From the NCBI GenBank assembly GCA_036741695.1, contig DAINRU010000008.1, forward strand, positions 7,295 to 71,294: a stretch of DNA of 64,000 nt, written 5' to 3'. The notes below the pieces were generated by a model that saw only the letters and a list, made by a program, of their open reading frames with translations, searched no databases and was not told where the DNA came from. The position numbers were made by a program, and so were the translations under genes. This document shows, one piece after another, positions 9,978 through 18,309 of this stretch (the stretch's first letter is position 1; the number at the start of each line of letters is the position of its first letter). The DNA comes from JAFANK01 sp036741695 (GTDB lineage: Bacteria; Vulcanimicrobiota; Vulcanimicrobiia; Eremiobacterales; Eremiobacteraceae).

Positions 9978-10690
9978 GCGCCCCGGCCGGCGCGGTGGCC
10001 ACGCGCGGTTGCGCCCTCATCGTGGACGACGAGCCGCACGTGGCGGAGCTGTTGCGCGACGCGCTCGCCGCCGAAGGCTTCACGCCGGTTATCGCCGTGG
10101 ACGGACTCGCGGCGTTGCGCCGAGCCCGCGAGCACGCGCCGGACGTCATCGTGCTCGATATCGGCCTTCCTGGCATCGACGGTTTCGAGGTCTGTCGCAC
10201 GCTGCGCAAGGAGACGGACGCACCGATCATCGTCATCTCGGCGCGCACGGGCGAGATCGATAAGATCGTCGGCCTCGAGGTCGGTGCAGACGACTATATC
10301 AGCAAGCCCTTCTCGCCGCGCGAGGTCGTGGCACGCGTGCGAGCGATCCTGCGGCGCAGCGGCGGCGAACCGCCTCAGCCCACGAAACGGCGCACGATAG
10401 GCGACGTCTGCGTGGACGCCGACCGGCGCGAAGTGACGGTGCGAGGAACGGCCGTCCGCCTGAAACCGCGCGAGTTCGACGTGCTATGGCTCTTCGCGCG
10501 TAACGAGGGCCGGGTCTTCACCCGCGACCAGCTCATCGAGGCGGTCTGGGGATTCGACTTCGAGGGGGATCCGCGCACCGTCGACGTGCACGTGCGCCGC
10601 ATCCGCCGCGCGCTAGGCGATCCGGCTTCCAAGCCGCGCTATCTGCAGACCGTTCACGGTTTGGGATACAAGTTCGTCGCTCCGAAATAG
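9974..10690 (+). CDS. OmpR-family response regulator
   Basis: 238 residues. Receiver domain at about 14-125 with acidic pair (VDDEP), phosphoacceptor Asp in VIVLDIGLPGIDGF, Ser/Thr switch (VISAR) and Lys in ISKPFSPREV. The C-terminal winged helix (about 145-235) contains LKPREFDVLWLFARNEG, then FTRDQLIEAVWG and RTVDVHVRRIRRALGD. ATG at 9974 overlaps the pgeF stop (ATGA), which excludes the longer frame from 9884. It is paired with the kinase at 10724 and probably controls genes by binding direct repeats; the signal is unknown. Confidence 0.92.
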   Translation: MSAPAGAVATRGCALIVDDEPHVAELLRDALAAEGFTPVIAVDGLAALRRAREHAPDVIVLDIGLPGIDGFEVCRTLRKETDAPIIVISARTGEIDKIVGLEVGADDYISKPFSPREVVARVRAILRRSGGEPPQPTKRRTIGDVCVDADRREVTVRGTAVRLKPREFDVLWLFARNEGRVFTRDQLIEAVWGFDFEGDPRTVDVHVRRIRRALGDPASKPRYLQTVHGLGYKFVAPK

Positions 10691-10723
10691 CGGCATGGCA
10701 ATGACCGCTCCGCACGAGACAAC

Positions 10724-11896
10724 GTGACCGGGGACCGTCGCCACTCGCCGTCGCGACTACCCGACCTCGCGACGCTCGCACCGAAGCTTCGCGCCTTCGC
10801 GCGCAGCGGGCGCGCCTTGCCGCTGATCTACATCGAATTCGCATCTGAGGGGAAGGTCATCGGACCAAACGCGCGCCTGCGGGGCGCTGCGTACAAACAG
10901 GCTGCGGCCGCAGCTCTGAAGGCCTCCATCGGATCGGTTCTGCGCAAGGGAGACCTCGTCGCGGCGGGGGCGGGTGGCAGCTGGTTCATCGCCCTGCTCA
11001 CCGCACGCAAGGCTGCCGTAAGGCTGCAGACATTCGACGCCGACCTCGGGGTCGCGGCCGAGCGCTTGCGGCACGCCGTGCAAGTCGAGTTTGCTCGCGT
11101 GCGAGCGCAGCATGGCGAGGGTCTCGCACACCGCGTCACCGTGCGCAGTGGGTGGAACGTCTTGGAGCCGGCGACGGACCCGCTTGAGGCGTTGCGTCAT
11201 GCGGTGCGCGGGGCTGCCCTCGTTGCACGCATCGAAGAACGCAGGGCGACAGTACTGGCCGCGGTCACCCACGAGCTGCGCACGCCGCTCACGGCGATCA
11301 TCGGGTTTGCCGAGCGGTTGCAAGGGGAGAAGCTCAGGCGCGCCCAGCGCAGCCGCTATCTCGACATCATCATTGAGGAATCCAGGCGCCTGCACCGGCT
11401 GGCTGAAGGGCTTATCGACGTCGGCTCCTGGAGCGCCGGAAGCCTGCGACTGGACCCGCAATCCCATCGCCTAGCGGCCATCCTGGCCGCCGCGGTGTCG
11501 GCCGTCGCCGAGCGTGCCGGTGCGAAGCGTGTGACGATCCGCATCACGGGCGCCGCCAAGGCATTCGTCGATCGCGACCGCTGCCAGCAGATCTTCATCA
11601 ACCTGCTCGATAACGCTGTCCGTCACTCCCCTCGCGGCGGTCGCGTTGAGGTCACGGTGAAACAGCATGGCCGAACAAGCACGGTCACCGTGAAGGATCA
11701 CGGGCCAGGGTTCACGCCTGAAATGCGACGCCGCGCCGGAACGCCGTTCGCGGCCGGCACGGGCGGCAAAGTCGGGCTCGGGTTGGCCGTCGCTCGGCTT
11801 TTGGCCGAAGCGCACGGCGGCACGCTTTCCATCCCGGCCAGCCGGCGTGGGGGCATGGTGGCGGTCACTTTTGTGAGGCCCAAAGACCGTCGTTGA
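10724..11896 (+). CDS. Cytoplasmic sensor histidine kinase with a degenerate GGDEF-like input domain
   Basis: 390 residues and no membrane segment. Residues about 175-240 form the HisKA domain with the phosphorylated His in AAVTHELRTPLTAIIGF; residues about 260-385 form the ATPase domain with N box (INLLDNAVRHSPRGG), G1 (VKDHGPGF) and G2 (GLGLAVARLL). The first 165 residues resemble a GGDEF fold: RKGDLVAAGAGGSWFIALL aligns with the conserved stretch around the GGDEF motif, but the motif reads GAGGSW, so cyclase activity is not expected. The domain may bind a nucleotide or a partner. GTG start 33 nt after the response regulator, its likely partner. Confidence 0.85.
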   Translation: MTGDRRHSPSRLPDLATLAPKLRAFARSGRALPLIYIEFASEGKVIGPNARLRGAAYKQAAAAALKASIGSVLRKGDLVAAGAGGSWFIALLTARKAAVRLQTFDADLGVAAERLRHAVQVEFARVRAQHGEGLAHRVTVRSGWNVLEPATDPLEALRHAVRGAALVARIEERRATVLAAVTHELRTPLTAIIGFAERLQGEKLRRAQRSRYLDIIIEESRRLHRLAEGLIDVGSWSAGSLRLDPQSHRLAAILAAAVSAVAERAGAKRVTIRITGAAKAFVDRDRCQQIFINLLDNAVRHSPRGGRVEVTVKQHGRTSTVTVKDHGPGFTPEMRRRAGTPFAAGTGGKVGLGLAVARLLAEAHGGTLSIPASRRGGMVAVTFVRPKDRR

Positions 11897-11911
11897 ACAA
11901 TCCCGCAGGAG

Positions 11912-11925
11912 CGAACAAACGTTTG
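11912..11925. promoter_or_regulatory. LexA-box-like site CGAACAAACGTTTG
   Basis: The sequence matches the Gram-positive LexA pattern CGAAC-N4-GTTYG, with one asymmetric base in the right arm, and contains the 12-bp palindrome ACAAACGTTTGT. It lies between the kinase stop and the GH125 gene. A near-perfect relative occurs at 56148 before imuA. It may be a second SOS operator or a chance match. Confidence 0.35.
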
Positions 11926-11985
11926 TGAGTAACAGCTTGGGTTCTGCCGACCTCTTTCATATAGGAAGAGAGGCGTTCGGCAGAC

Positions 11986-13344
11986 GTGGGAAGAGCTTTA
12001 GCGCGCATTGTGAGCCGCAGACTGGGCACGATGTTTTTTATTGCCGCGATGATCGCGCTTGTGTCGCCATGCCATGCCTCCGGAGCTGAGATCGGCGCCA
12101 TCTCCAAAGCAGCCGCACAGTATCCCGGCGACTCTCCCGACACGGCGCAGATCTACTCGCAATGCCTGCTCTCGACCGTCCGCTACGACGTCAGCTTCAC
12201 CCCCGACAACACCACCTATGTGATCACTGGCGACATCGGCGCGATGTGGCTGCGCGATGCGAGCGCCCAGATGCGGCCATACTTGTTCTTCGCCCAGGAC
12301 CCGGCAGTGCGCGGTATGCTGCGCGGCGTCATCGCACGCTCGGCGAAAAACATCCTCGTCGATCCGTACGCCAACGCCTTCAACCGCAATTATCAGGTCA
12401 CGGAGGAGAAGTTCGAGCTCGATTCCCTCGCCTATCCCATCGTGCTGGCTTGGAATTACTGGAAGCAGACGGGAGACACCGAGGCGCTCACGCCGGAAGT
12501 GAAGTCCGCCTACGAACGTGCCGTGTTCCTCATGGAGATCGAACGCGATCACTCGCGCTCGCAGTACCGGCATCCGGCGCTGCCAAACGGCGGTGCAGGA
12601 AGCCCGGTCGGATATACGGGGATGGTCTGGACAGGATTCCGCGCAAGCGACGACCCGGCGCAATACGGCTACAACATCCCATCGAACATGTTCGCGGCGG
12701 TGGCGCTGTCCGAGCTCGCCGACATGGAGACAGGCGTGTGGCACGATGCCGCCATGGCGAGCGAAGTGAGCCTGCTGCGTGACGGCATCATGGACGGCAT
12801 CAACAACTACGGCATCACATACACGCCGAAATACGGCTACATCTATGCCTACGAAGTCGACGGCTTGGGTCACGCCAATCTCATGGATGACGCGAACATT
12901 CCAAGCCTGCTCTCCATCCCGTATCTCGGCTATCCAGCCGACGCCGCCATCTATAAGAACACGCGCCGCTTCGTGCTCTCAACCGACAATCCGTATTACT
13001 TCGAAGGAAAGGTCGCGCGCGGCATCGGCAGTCCGCACACGCCCAAGGGGTACATCTGGCCGCTCGCGCTTGTCATGCAGGGTCTCACGGCGGAAGACCC
13101 AAAAGAAGTTGCCGACGTGCTGACACAGCTGCGCGCCTCAGACACGGGCGATCATCTGATGCACGAATCGTTCGATCCAAACGATCCGACGAAATTCACT
13201 CGCTCGAACTTCGGCTGGGCATGCGCGCTATTCGCAGAACTCGTCCTCAACCGCGTGATGGGCTACACCTCACCACTGCCTCCCACCAGGGGCGGCAGCC
13301 GGCGCGGCACGACCGTCTCGCTCTCGCAACCGCTGTTCAGGTAA
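11986..13344 (+). CDS. Secreted glycoside hydrolase family 125 (exo-alpha-1,6-mannosidase type)
   Basis: 452 residues. A signal peptide is visible at about 10-33 (FFIAAMIALVSPCHASGAE). GH125 motifs follow: ITGDIGAMWLRDASAQMRPY, then NYQVTEEKFELDSLAYPI, ANLMDDANIPSLLSIPYLG and GIGSPHTPKGYIWPLAL, ending with MHESFDPNDPTKFTRSNFGW. GH125 enzymes are inverting alpha-1,6-mannosidases acting from the non-reducing end. GTG at 11986 has GGAAGAGAGG 13 nt upstream; an ATG at 12031 would cut into the signal peptide. It precedes purA by 7 nt, a probable cotranscript. Substrate could be extracellular mannan or glycoprotein glycans; no transporter lies nearby. Confidence 0.88.
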   Translation: MGRALARIVSRRLGTMFFIAAMIALVSPCHASGAEIGAISKAAAQYPGDSPDTAQIYSQCLLSTVRYDVSFTPDNTTYVITGDIGAMWLRDASAQMRPYLFFAQDPAVRGMLRGVIARSAKNILVDPYANAFNRNYQVTEEKFELDSLAYPIVLAWNYWKQTGDTEALTPEVKSAYERAVFLMEIERDHSRSQYRHPALPNGGAGSPVGYTGMVWTGFRASDDPAQYGYNIPSNMFAAVALSELADMETGVWHDAAMASEVSLLRDGIMDGINNYGITYTPKYGYIYAYEVDGLGHANLMDDANIPSLLSIPYLGYPADAAIYKNTRRFVLSTDNPYYFEGKVARGIGSPHTPKGYIWPLALVMQGLTAEDPKEVADVLTQLRASDTGDHLMHESFDPNDPTKFTRSNFGWACALFAELVLNRVMGYTSPLPPTRGGSRRGTTVSLSQPLFR

Positions 13345-13351
13345 GCCCGCC

Positions 13352-14626
13352 ATGCCCGTAACCCTTGTCATCGGCGCCCAGTGGGGGGATGAAGGCAAGG
13401 GTCGCATCGTCGATTTCCTCTCGCGTGGCGCCCACGTCGTGGCGCGCTTCGGCGGCGGTTCCAATGCCGGCCATACCGTACGTGTGGCCGACAAGACGTA
13501 TAAACTTCGTATCGTGCCGAGCGGTGTGGTCGCCGGCGTCGACCACTGCATCATCGGGCCCGGCACGGTTGTGTCGCCCGGCGGCCTCGTCGCCGAGCTT
13601 GACACCCTTGAGTTCAATGGCGTCGACACCTCGCGCGTATGGGTCTCGGATCTTGCACACTTGATTCTGCCGTATCACGTCGAACTCGATAAGAACGCCG
13701 AACGCGACCGCGGCGAAGACGCGCTGGGCACGACCGGCAATGGCGTCGGACCGGCCTATATCGACCGCGTGGCGCGCACCGGGATCCGCGCGGGCGAGCT
13801 CGTGGAAATGCGTCGCGCGCGTCAAGCGTTGTTCGCGCGCACTCAGGCGCTGCGGGCGCAGGGCATCGCCATCGATCTCGACGCCGTCGCCGCCGAACTC
13901 GGACGGCAGGCGGAGCGTATCGTCCCCCACATCCGCGACACGGTCACGTTGCTTCATGACGAGCTCCGCAACGGCAAGCGTGTGCTCGCGGAGGGCGCGC
14001 AAGGGTCGTTGCTCGACGTGAACTTCGGCACGTATCCCTACGTCACGTCCTCGGTGACGGTGGCCGGAGGTGCTCTCTCCGGACTCGGCTTCGGACCCAA
14101 AGAGGTGGAACACGTCATCGGCGTCGTCAAGGCCTACCAGACGCGGGTCGGCGGTGGGCCGTTCCCGACAGAGCTCGAGGACGAGCACGGTGAGGAGTTG
14201 CGCAAACGCGGCGTTGAGTTCGGTGTGGTCACAGGACGGCCACGACGTTGCGGATGGCTCGACCTCGTCGCCCTTCGCTACGCCGTCCAGGTCAACGGGA
14301 TGACGCACCTGGCGTTGACCAAGATCGACGTGCTAGACTCGTTCTATCAGATATCGGTGTGCACCGGCTACGAAGACGTCGATGGGGGATCGTTGCCGTT
14401 CGCTATCGCGCGCGGCGCAAAGCCCGTGTACGACACTATGCCCGGATGGCTGAAGACCACGGTCGCGGCGCGCACATGGGACGACCTGCCCTTCAATGCG
14501 CGCGAATACATCAAGTTCATCGAATCGTTCGTGGGTGTGCCAGTCTCATACGTCTCGGTCGGACCGGAGCGAACGCAAATCGTCCTGAAAGACGCACCGA
14601 TCGGAACCGCCGCGAAAGTCCTGTGA
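13352..14626 (+). CDS. purA: Adenylosuccinate synthetase
   Basis: 424 residues, normal length. Opens with VIGAQWGDEGKGRIVDFL and FGGGSNAGHTV, the GTP/IMP-binding signatures, followed by GTTGNGVGPAYIDRVAR and later TVAGGALSGLGFGP, TRVGGGPFPTEL and GRPRRCGWLDLVALRY. Catalyses IMP + aspartate + GTP to adenylosuccinate, the committed step to AMP, in the cytoplasm. ATG at 13352 is 7 nt after the GH125 stop. Its stop overlaps the next gene start (GTGA at 14623), so purA heads or joins an operon with the FliJ/FliM/FliO-like genes. Confidence 0.97.
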   Translation: MPVTLVIGAQWGDEGKGRIVDFLSRGAHVVARFGGGSNAGHTVRVADKTYKLRIVPSGVVAGVDHCIIGPGTVVSPGGLVAELDTLEFNGVDTSRVWVSDLAHLILPYHVELDKNAERDRGEDALGTTGNGVGPAYIDRVARTGIRAGELVEMRRARQALFARTQALRAQGIAIDLDAVAAELGRQAERIVPHIRDTVTLLHDELRNGKRVLAEGAQGSLLDVNFGTYPYVTSSVTVAGGALSGLGFGPKEVEHVIGVVKAYQTRVGGGPFPTELEDEHGEELRKRGVEFGVVTGRPRRCGWLDLVALRYAVQVNGMTHLALTKIDVLDSFYQISVCTGYEDVDGGSLPFAIARGAKPVYDTMPGWLKTTVAARTWDDLPFNAREYIKFIESFVGVPVSYVSVGPERTQIVLKDAPIGTAAKVL

Positions 14627-14994
14627 AGCCGTCCCCCACCTGTCGGACGTTCGCCGACCTCGAGCGCATAGCAGCAGCGAGGCTGCGGGCCGGGCTAGCT
14701 GAGACCGAGCGCATCGATCGCCGACGCGCAGAGCTTCTGGCTCGTAACGCCCGGGCACGAAAGACGCTGCTCGCAGCAGCGCGCTGGAGCAGCTTCCAAT
14801 GCCACACGCTCGTCGCGCACACGGCATGGAGCGCTGCGGCAGCTTTCGACCTTTCGAGCGTCTACCACCGGAAAATCGCGCGCCTCGGGGCGATAGCCGC
14901 CGAGCGCACGCATTGGGCTCGTTGCCGCCATGGGCTCGAGCGCCGGGCACGACGATTGGATACCCAACGGCTGGCACGACCGTGGCGCGACTGA
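14623..14994 (+). CDS. Arg/Ala-rich helical protein, FliJ-like by position and composition
   Basis: 123 residues, start GTG overlapping the purA stop. It is very rich in Arg, Ala and Leu, with long predicted helices (DLERIAAARLRAGLAETERI, then RRAELLARNARARKTLLAA) and no membrane segment. The heptad-like spacing and position before a FliM/CheC-like and a FliO-like gene recall FliJ, the coiled-coil stalk of the flagellar export ATPase, but length is shorter and no signature is decisive. A generic coiled-coil protein is the alternative. Confidence 0.45.
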   Translation: MKPSPTCRTFADLERIAAARLRAGLAETERIDRRRAELLARNARARKTLLAAARWSSFQCHTLVAHTAWSAAAAFDLSSVYHRKIARLGAIAAERTHWARCRHGLERRARRLDTQRLARPWRD

Positions 14995-16154
14995 CCGATC
15001 GAGATGTCGCGCGGTTGGTCGAGCGCCTCGCGACCGAACAGCCCTTCGAACGGGCGCCTGCAATCGGTCCGGCACGACAAGAAAATGCGATGGCGACGAA
15101 CGAGACCGCCTCTGGGCGCCTGCGGGAGCTGTCTCTTGAGGGAAGTCTTGGCCCGCTCCTCACGCAGCGCCTTGCCTCCTATCTTGGTAAGCCTGTGCGC
15201 TGCACGAGCGGAGGCACAGCGCTACCATCCAGCGACGGTCCGCTCTACGTGGCACGCGGAGATGGCGTCACGTTGTGGCTGCGCATGGATACGCTGCTGG
15301 CAAGCGCGCTCGCCGACGCGATGATCGGCGGCGAGGGCGATGCGCCGAAGGTCGGATTCGGCACGAAGGTGGCGCGCGTCGCCGCCGGCGCGGCGGCGGA
15401 GATGATGCGCGCAATCGCGGCGGCGCTGGGCTTGAGTCAACTTTCGCGGGTGGAACTCGATCGTGAGGCGCCCGGCGACCTCATCACCTGCGCCGGCGGC
15501 GGACTCCTTGTCGCCACCCAGGAGTACGCTTGGGAGGCGGGCGTCTCGGGCGTGCCCGCGCGGACCAGGCCAGAGGGTCGAAGGTGGCGGGAGGGCGCGC
15601 CACCTTCACCGCCGGCGCCGCCAGCCCAGCGCACGACCGCAGCGGGCGAATCGCTCGGCTTCGACGAGGCGCTCGAGCGAGCGCGGCAGCAGCTCGAAGC
15701 CACGCTTGGTGCTGCCGTCATCTTCGATTCGTTGTCGGTGAGCGAACTTCAGCATCCACAGCTGCCGCAAGGATGGCTGCGCGCAAGCCTTGCCTCGCGA
15801 GGAGGCGGCGCGATCGTGCTCGCGGTCGACCGGCAGACGGCCGCCACCCTCGTCAACGGGGCCTTGCACGCCGATATCGTCGCTGCGGGGGAGGGCGGTA
15901 TGCTCATCGAGGTGGGCTCAGAGGTGATCGTTCACGCTGTGCTACGCGCATTCGGCGATGCCCTGGGCAGCACGCCCGATGAGCTTCATCACATCGTGCG
16001 TTTGAGCGATGACGCTATCCTCGCCGACCTGGCGCACCGCAGCGTCGAACATCGTGTGACGTGTCGCGGTCGCGAGGGTATGATGCGCTGGTTGGTCCCG
16101 CAGCGGATGGTCGCAGAAACGCACCCGGCCGCATCCGTCCTGGAGCAGCATTGA
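14982..16154 (+). CDS. FliM/CheC-like two-domain protein
   Basis: About 390 residues from GTG 14982, overlapping the previous gene by 13 nt; an internal ATG at 15090 is an alternative start. The opening LTDRDVARLVERL resembles the N-terminal CheY-binding helix of FliM. Residues about 45-175 look like the FliM middle/CheC fold (GSLGPLLTQRLASYLGKPVR, then LWLRMDTLLASALADAMIGG). After a Pro-rich linker (about 205-225), a second alpha/beta domain contains IEVGSEVIVHAVLRAFGDAL, reminiscent of the CheC/CheX helix. No SpoA C-ring domain is seen. Possibly a motor-switch or phosphatase relative. Assignment rests on pattern, not on a decisive motif. Confidence 0.45.
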   Translation: MARLTDRDVARLVERLATEQPFERAPAIGPARQENAMATNETASGRLRELSLEGSLGPLLTQRLASYLGKPVRCTSGGTALPSSDGPLYVARGDGVTLWLRMDTLLASALADAMIGGEGDAPKVGFGTKVARVAAGAAAEMMRAIAAALGLSQLSRVELDREAPGDLITCAGGGLLVATQEYAWEAGVSGVPARTRPEGRRWREGAPPSPPAPPAQRTTAAGESLGFDEALERARQQLEATLGAAVIFDSLSVSELQHPQLPQGWLRASLASRGGGAIVLAVDRQTAATLVNGALHADIVAAGEGGMLIEVGSEVIVHAVLRAFGDALGSTPDELHHIVRLSDDAILADLAHRSVEHRVTCRGREGMMRWLVPQRMVAETHPAASVLEQH

Positions 16155-16381
16155 TGCGCGAATGGTTGATCCAGCTCGTACAACGGTGCAAGCTGCCTCG
16201 CAGCACGATCGTGCGCGTAACGGGCGCTCAGTCGCTCGGACCCGGGCTCGCAGTGTATGCGATCGACGTCGACGGCAGGCGTATCATCCTCGGGGCATCC
16301 GCTCGTACCATGTGCGTGCTCGACCGGTATCCCGTGCCGAAGCCGCCAATCCAAGCGGGACCCGCAGACCCGCCTGGCTAA
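16154..16381 (+). CDS. FliO-like small protein lacking the membrane segment
   Basis: 75 residues, coupled to the previous gene by a TGATG overlap. The central part, VTGAQSLGPGLAVYAIDVDG followed by RRIILGASARTMCVLDRYP, matches the cytoplasmic domain of FliO (Leu-Gly-Pro ... Val-Gly-Arg ... Leu-Leu-Gly-Val). FliO helps assemble the FliP ring of the flagellar export gate and normally begins with a membrane helix, which is missing here; a single-span peptide is encoded just downstream at 16423. Function therefore uncertain. Confidence 0.5.
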   Translation: MREWLIQLVQRCKLPRSTIVRVTGAQSLGPGLAVYAIDVDGRRIILGASARTMCVLDRYPVPKPPIQAGPADPPG

Positions 16382-16422
16382 GACCGATAACTGATGGTAG
16401 CTCGTCATCTTATGGGAACCGC

Positions 16423-16611
16423 ATGAACGGCCGACGCTTATACCCGCTGCTCTGGACGATGGCGTTCTTGCTGTCCGCCTATGGCACGTATCGCCTGGTG
16501 CGCTCACTCCTCGAGGTCGAACCGGCGAACCCCACCCGGGATCGTATCCGCGCGCTCATCGGCGAAGCTGACCAGCTTCTCAAGACCCTTGACGAACAGC
16601 GGCGGGGCTAA
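16423..16611 (+). CDS. 62-residue single-span membrane protein
   Basis: Starts at ATG 16423. Residues about 6-26 form one membrane helix (LYPLLWTMAFLLSAYGTYRLV); the rest is a charged helical tail (RDRIRALIGEADQLLKTLDE). No family recognised. It follows the FliO-like gene by 41 nt and its 3' end overlaps the likely start of the methyltransferase gene by 23 nt. Confidence 0.5.
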   Translation: MNGRRLYPLLWTMAFLLSAYGTYRLVRSLLEVEPANPTRDRIRALIGEADQLLKTLDEQRRG

Positions 16612-17953
16612 GCCGCCGGCCGCCCTTCTCGAGAGCCTGCCCATCCGAATCGACGACTTGCTCGCCAACGGACAAGGCGTGGGACGGGTGGAGAAGCTCG
16701 TGACGTTCGTCACCGGCGCTCTGCCAGGCGAGCAGGTCCGCGTCGCCGTCGACGCCGTCAAGCCCAACTATGTCAGCACCCACGCGGTGGAGATCCTCGA
16801 ACGCTCTCCGCAGCGCGTCGATTCCGTCTGCCCGGTGTTCCCGCGGTGCGGTGGTTGCCAGTCGCTGCACCTGGCGTATCAGGCACAGGGCGAGTGGAAG
16901 CGGCGCATGGTGCACGACTCTCTGACCCGCCTGGGCGGATTTGATGATGTCGTGGTCGCGCCGACCGTCACCGCTGATCTCATCGAGGGCACGCGCTATC
17001 GCAACAAGGTGAGTCTCGTCCCCCAGACCGTCGGCAGCCGAGGCAGCCTTGGCTTCTACGCGGCCCGCTCGCACAGGGTCATCGCGATCGAGCGATGCCC
17101 AGTCCTGCTCCCGTGGCTCGACGACGCCGTCCGCGCGCTCGTCTCGCTTGTGGCGACAACGCCATCGCTGCTGCAGGGTGTCCGCCATATCGTGGTGCGG
17201 ACAGGAGCCGCGCGCCAGACCCTCGTGCTGGCGCTGTGCACCGGGCGGCGGCAAGAGGGACTTGCCGGTCATATCACGGCTCTGCGCGAACGTGTCCCCG
17301 GGCTAACCGGTATCGTCGAGAGCTACGAACCCGCAAGTGCGAACGCCATCTTCGGCCGGCGATTCACAACGTTATGGGGGTCGGCCGAAACGGTCGAGCG
17401 AGTCGCGACAGCGACGTTTCATTTCGGGATTGGGTCGTTCTTCCAGATCAACACGGCGATGCTCGAACAGATATGGGAACGGCTCAGCAAGAGTCTGGAC
17501 GGTGCTACGCGGGTCGTCGACCTGTACTGCGGGGTGGGAACGTTTGCCGTCATGCTCGGCCAGCGGGGCGTAGCGGTCACAGGCGTGGAGTCCTTTCGAC
17601 GCGCCGTCGACGAGGCAGCGGCGAATGCGGCGATCAACGGCGTGACGTCGGCGGCGTTCGAGTGCGTACCGGTCGTCGAAGCGGTCAGCGGGGAGCGGGG
17701 ACGCACGCTGTTCGCCGGGGCCGATGCGGTGATTCTGGATCCGCCACGACGCGGGTGCGAACCCGAGGTGCTCGACGCGCTTGCGGGCGCGCGCATCCCG
17801 CGCATCGAATACCTCTCGTGCAACCCAGCGACGCTGGCCCGGGATGCGCGGGTTCTTGTCGACAAGGGCTACCGCTTGAGCCCGGTGACCCCGTTCGATA
17901 TGTTCCCGTACACCGGGCATGTCGAAGCCCTCGCCGAGTTCACAATAGGATGA
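16589..17953 (+). CDS. TrmA/RlmD-family rRNA (uracil-5-)-methyltransferase
   Basis: About 454 residues. N-terminal TRAM domain (IRIDDLLANGQGVGRVEKLV...GALPGEQV), then the 4Fe-4S ligands CPVFPRCGGC and a later Cys in ERCPVLLP. The methyltransferase core has RVVDLYCGVGTFAVML (SAM loop), DPPRRGC and the catalytic Cys in YLSCNPATLARD. The family makes 5-methyluridine in 23S rRNA or tRNA; the Fe-S Cys set favours RlmD/RlmCD over TrmA, but the target base cannot be fixed here. The start is uncertain: TTG 16589 keeps the TRAM domain with the least overlap; ATG 16481 is the longer choice. Confidence 0.88.
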   Translation: MTNSGGAKPPAALLESLPIRIDDLLANGQGVGRVEKLVTFVTGALPGEQVRVAVDAVKPNYVSTHAVEILERSPQRVDSVCPVFPRCGGCQSLHLAYQAQGEWKRRMVHDSLTRLGGFDDVVVAPTVTADLIEGTRYRNKVSLVPQTVGSRGSLGFYAARSHRVIAIERCPVLLPWLDDAVRALVSLVATTPSLLQGVRHIVVRTGAARQTLVLALCTGRRQEGLAGHITALRERVPGLTGIVESYEPASANAIFGRRFTTLWGSAETVERVATATFHFGIGSFFQINTAMLEQIWERLSKSLDGATRVVDLYCGVGTFAVMLGQRGVAVTGVESFRRAVDEAAANAAINGVTSAAFECVPVVEAVSGERGRTLFAGADAVILDPPRRGCEPEVLDALAGARIPRIEYLSCNPATLARDARVLVDKGYRLSPVTPFDMFPYTGHVEALAEFTIG

Positions 17954-17961
17954 TGTAGCAT

Positions 17962-18007
17962 CGGACCTTCAGGTCCGTGTATGGAGCAACGGACCTTTCG
18001 GTCCGTT
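17962..18007. repeat. Two palindromic repeat copies before gatC
   Basis: Copy one: CGGACCT-TC-AGGTCCG (17962-17977). Copy two: AACGGACC-TTTC-GGTCCGTT (17988-18007), preceded by GGAGCAACGG like the other copies. They fill the 66-nt gap between the methyltransferase gene and gatC, just before the gatC ribosome binding site. The second copy is in frame with gatC and could be translated from an upstream ATG at 17981. Confidence 0.85.
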
Positions 18008-18019
18008 AACGAGGAGACC

Positions 18020-18307
18020 ATGGCAGACGTTCCCATCGATATCGAATACGTGTCGCGCCTCGCGCGCATCGAGCTGAGCACGGAAGAGGCGAGACGGTTC
18101 TCCTCGCAGTTCTCGCGCCTGTTCGAATTCATCGCCGAGCTCCAAGCGCTCGACGTGAGCCAGATCGATGCGACGGCGCAAGTCATCCCATTGCGCAACG
18201 TGCTGCGCGACGACGTCGTGACGCTATGCCTGAGTCGCGAGGCGGCGCTTGAGAACGCCCCGGACACAGAGGGTCCCTACTTCAAGACGCCGCGGATCCT
18301 CGACTAG
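18020..18307 (+). CDS. gatC: Asp-tRNA(Asn)/Glu-tRNA(Gln) amidotransferase subunit C
   Basis: 95 residues, normal for GatC. Landmarks: YVSRLARIELSTEEARRFSS and the C-terminal LRDDVVT...APDTEGPYFKTPRIL. GatC wraps around and stabilises GatA in the heterotrimer that converts Glu-tRNA(Gln) (and Asp-tRNA(Asn)) to the correct aminoacyl-tRNA. ATG at 18020 follows GAGGAG at 4-5 nt; the open frame upstream is repeat sequence. Gap to gatA is 2 nt. Confidence 0.95.
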   Translation: MADVPIDIEYVSRLARIELSTEEARRFSSQFSRLFEFIAELQALDVSQIDATAQVIPLRNVLRDDVVTLCLSREAALENAPDTEGPYFKTPRILD

Positions 18308-18309
18308 AT

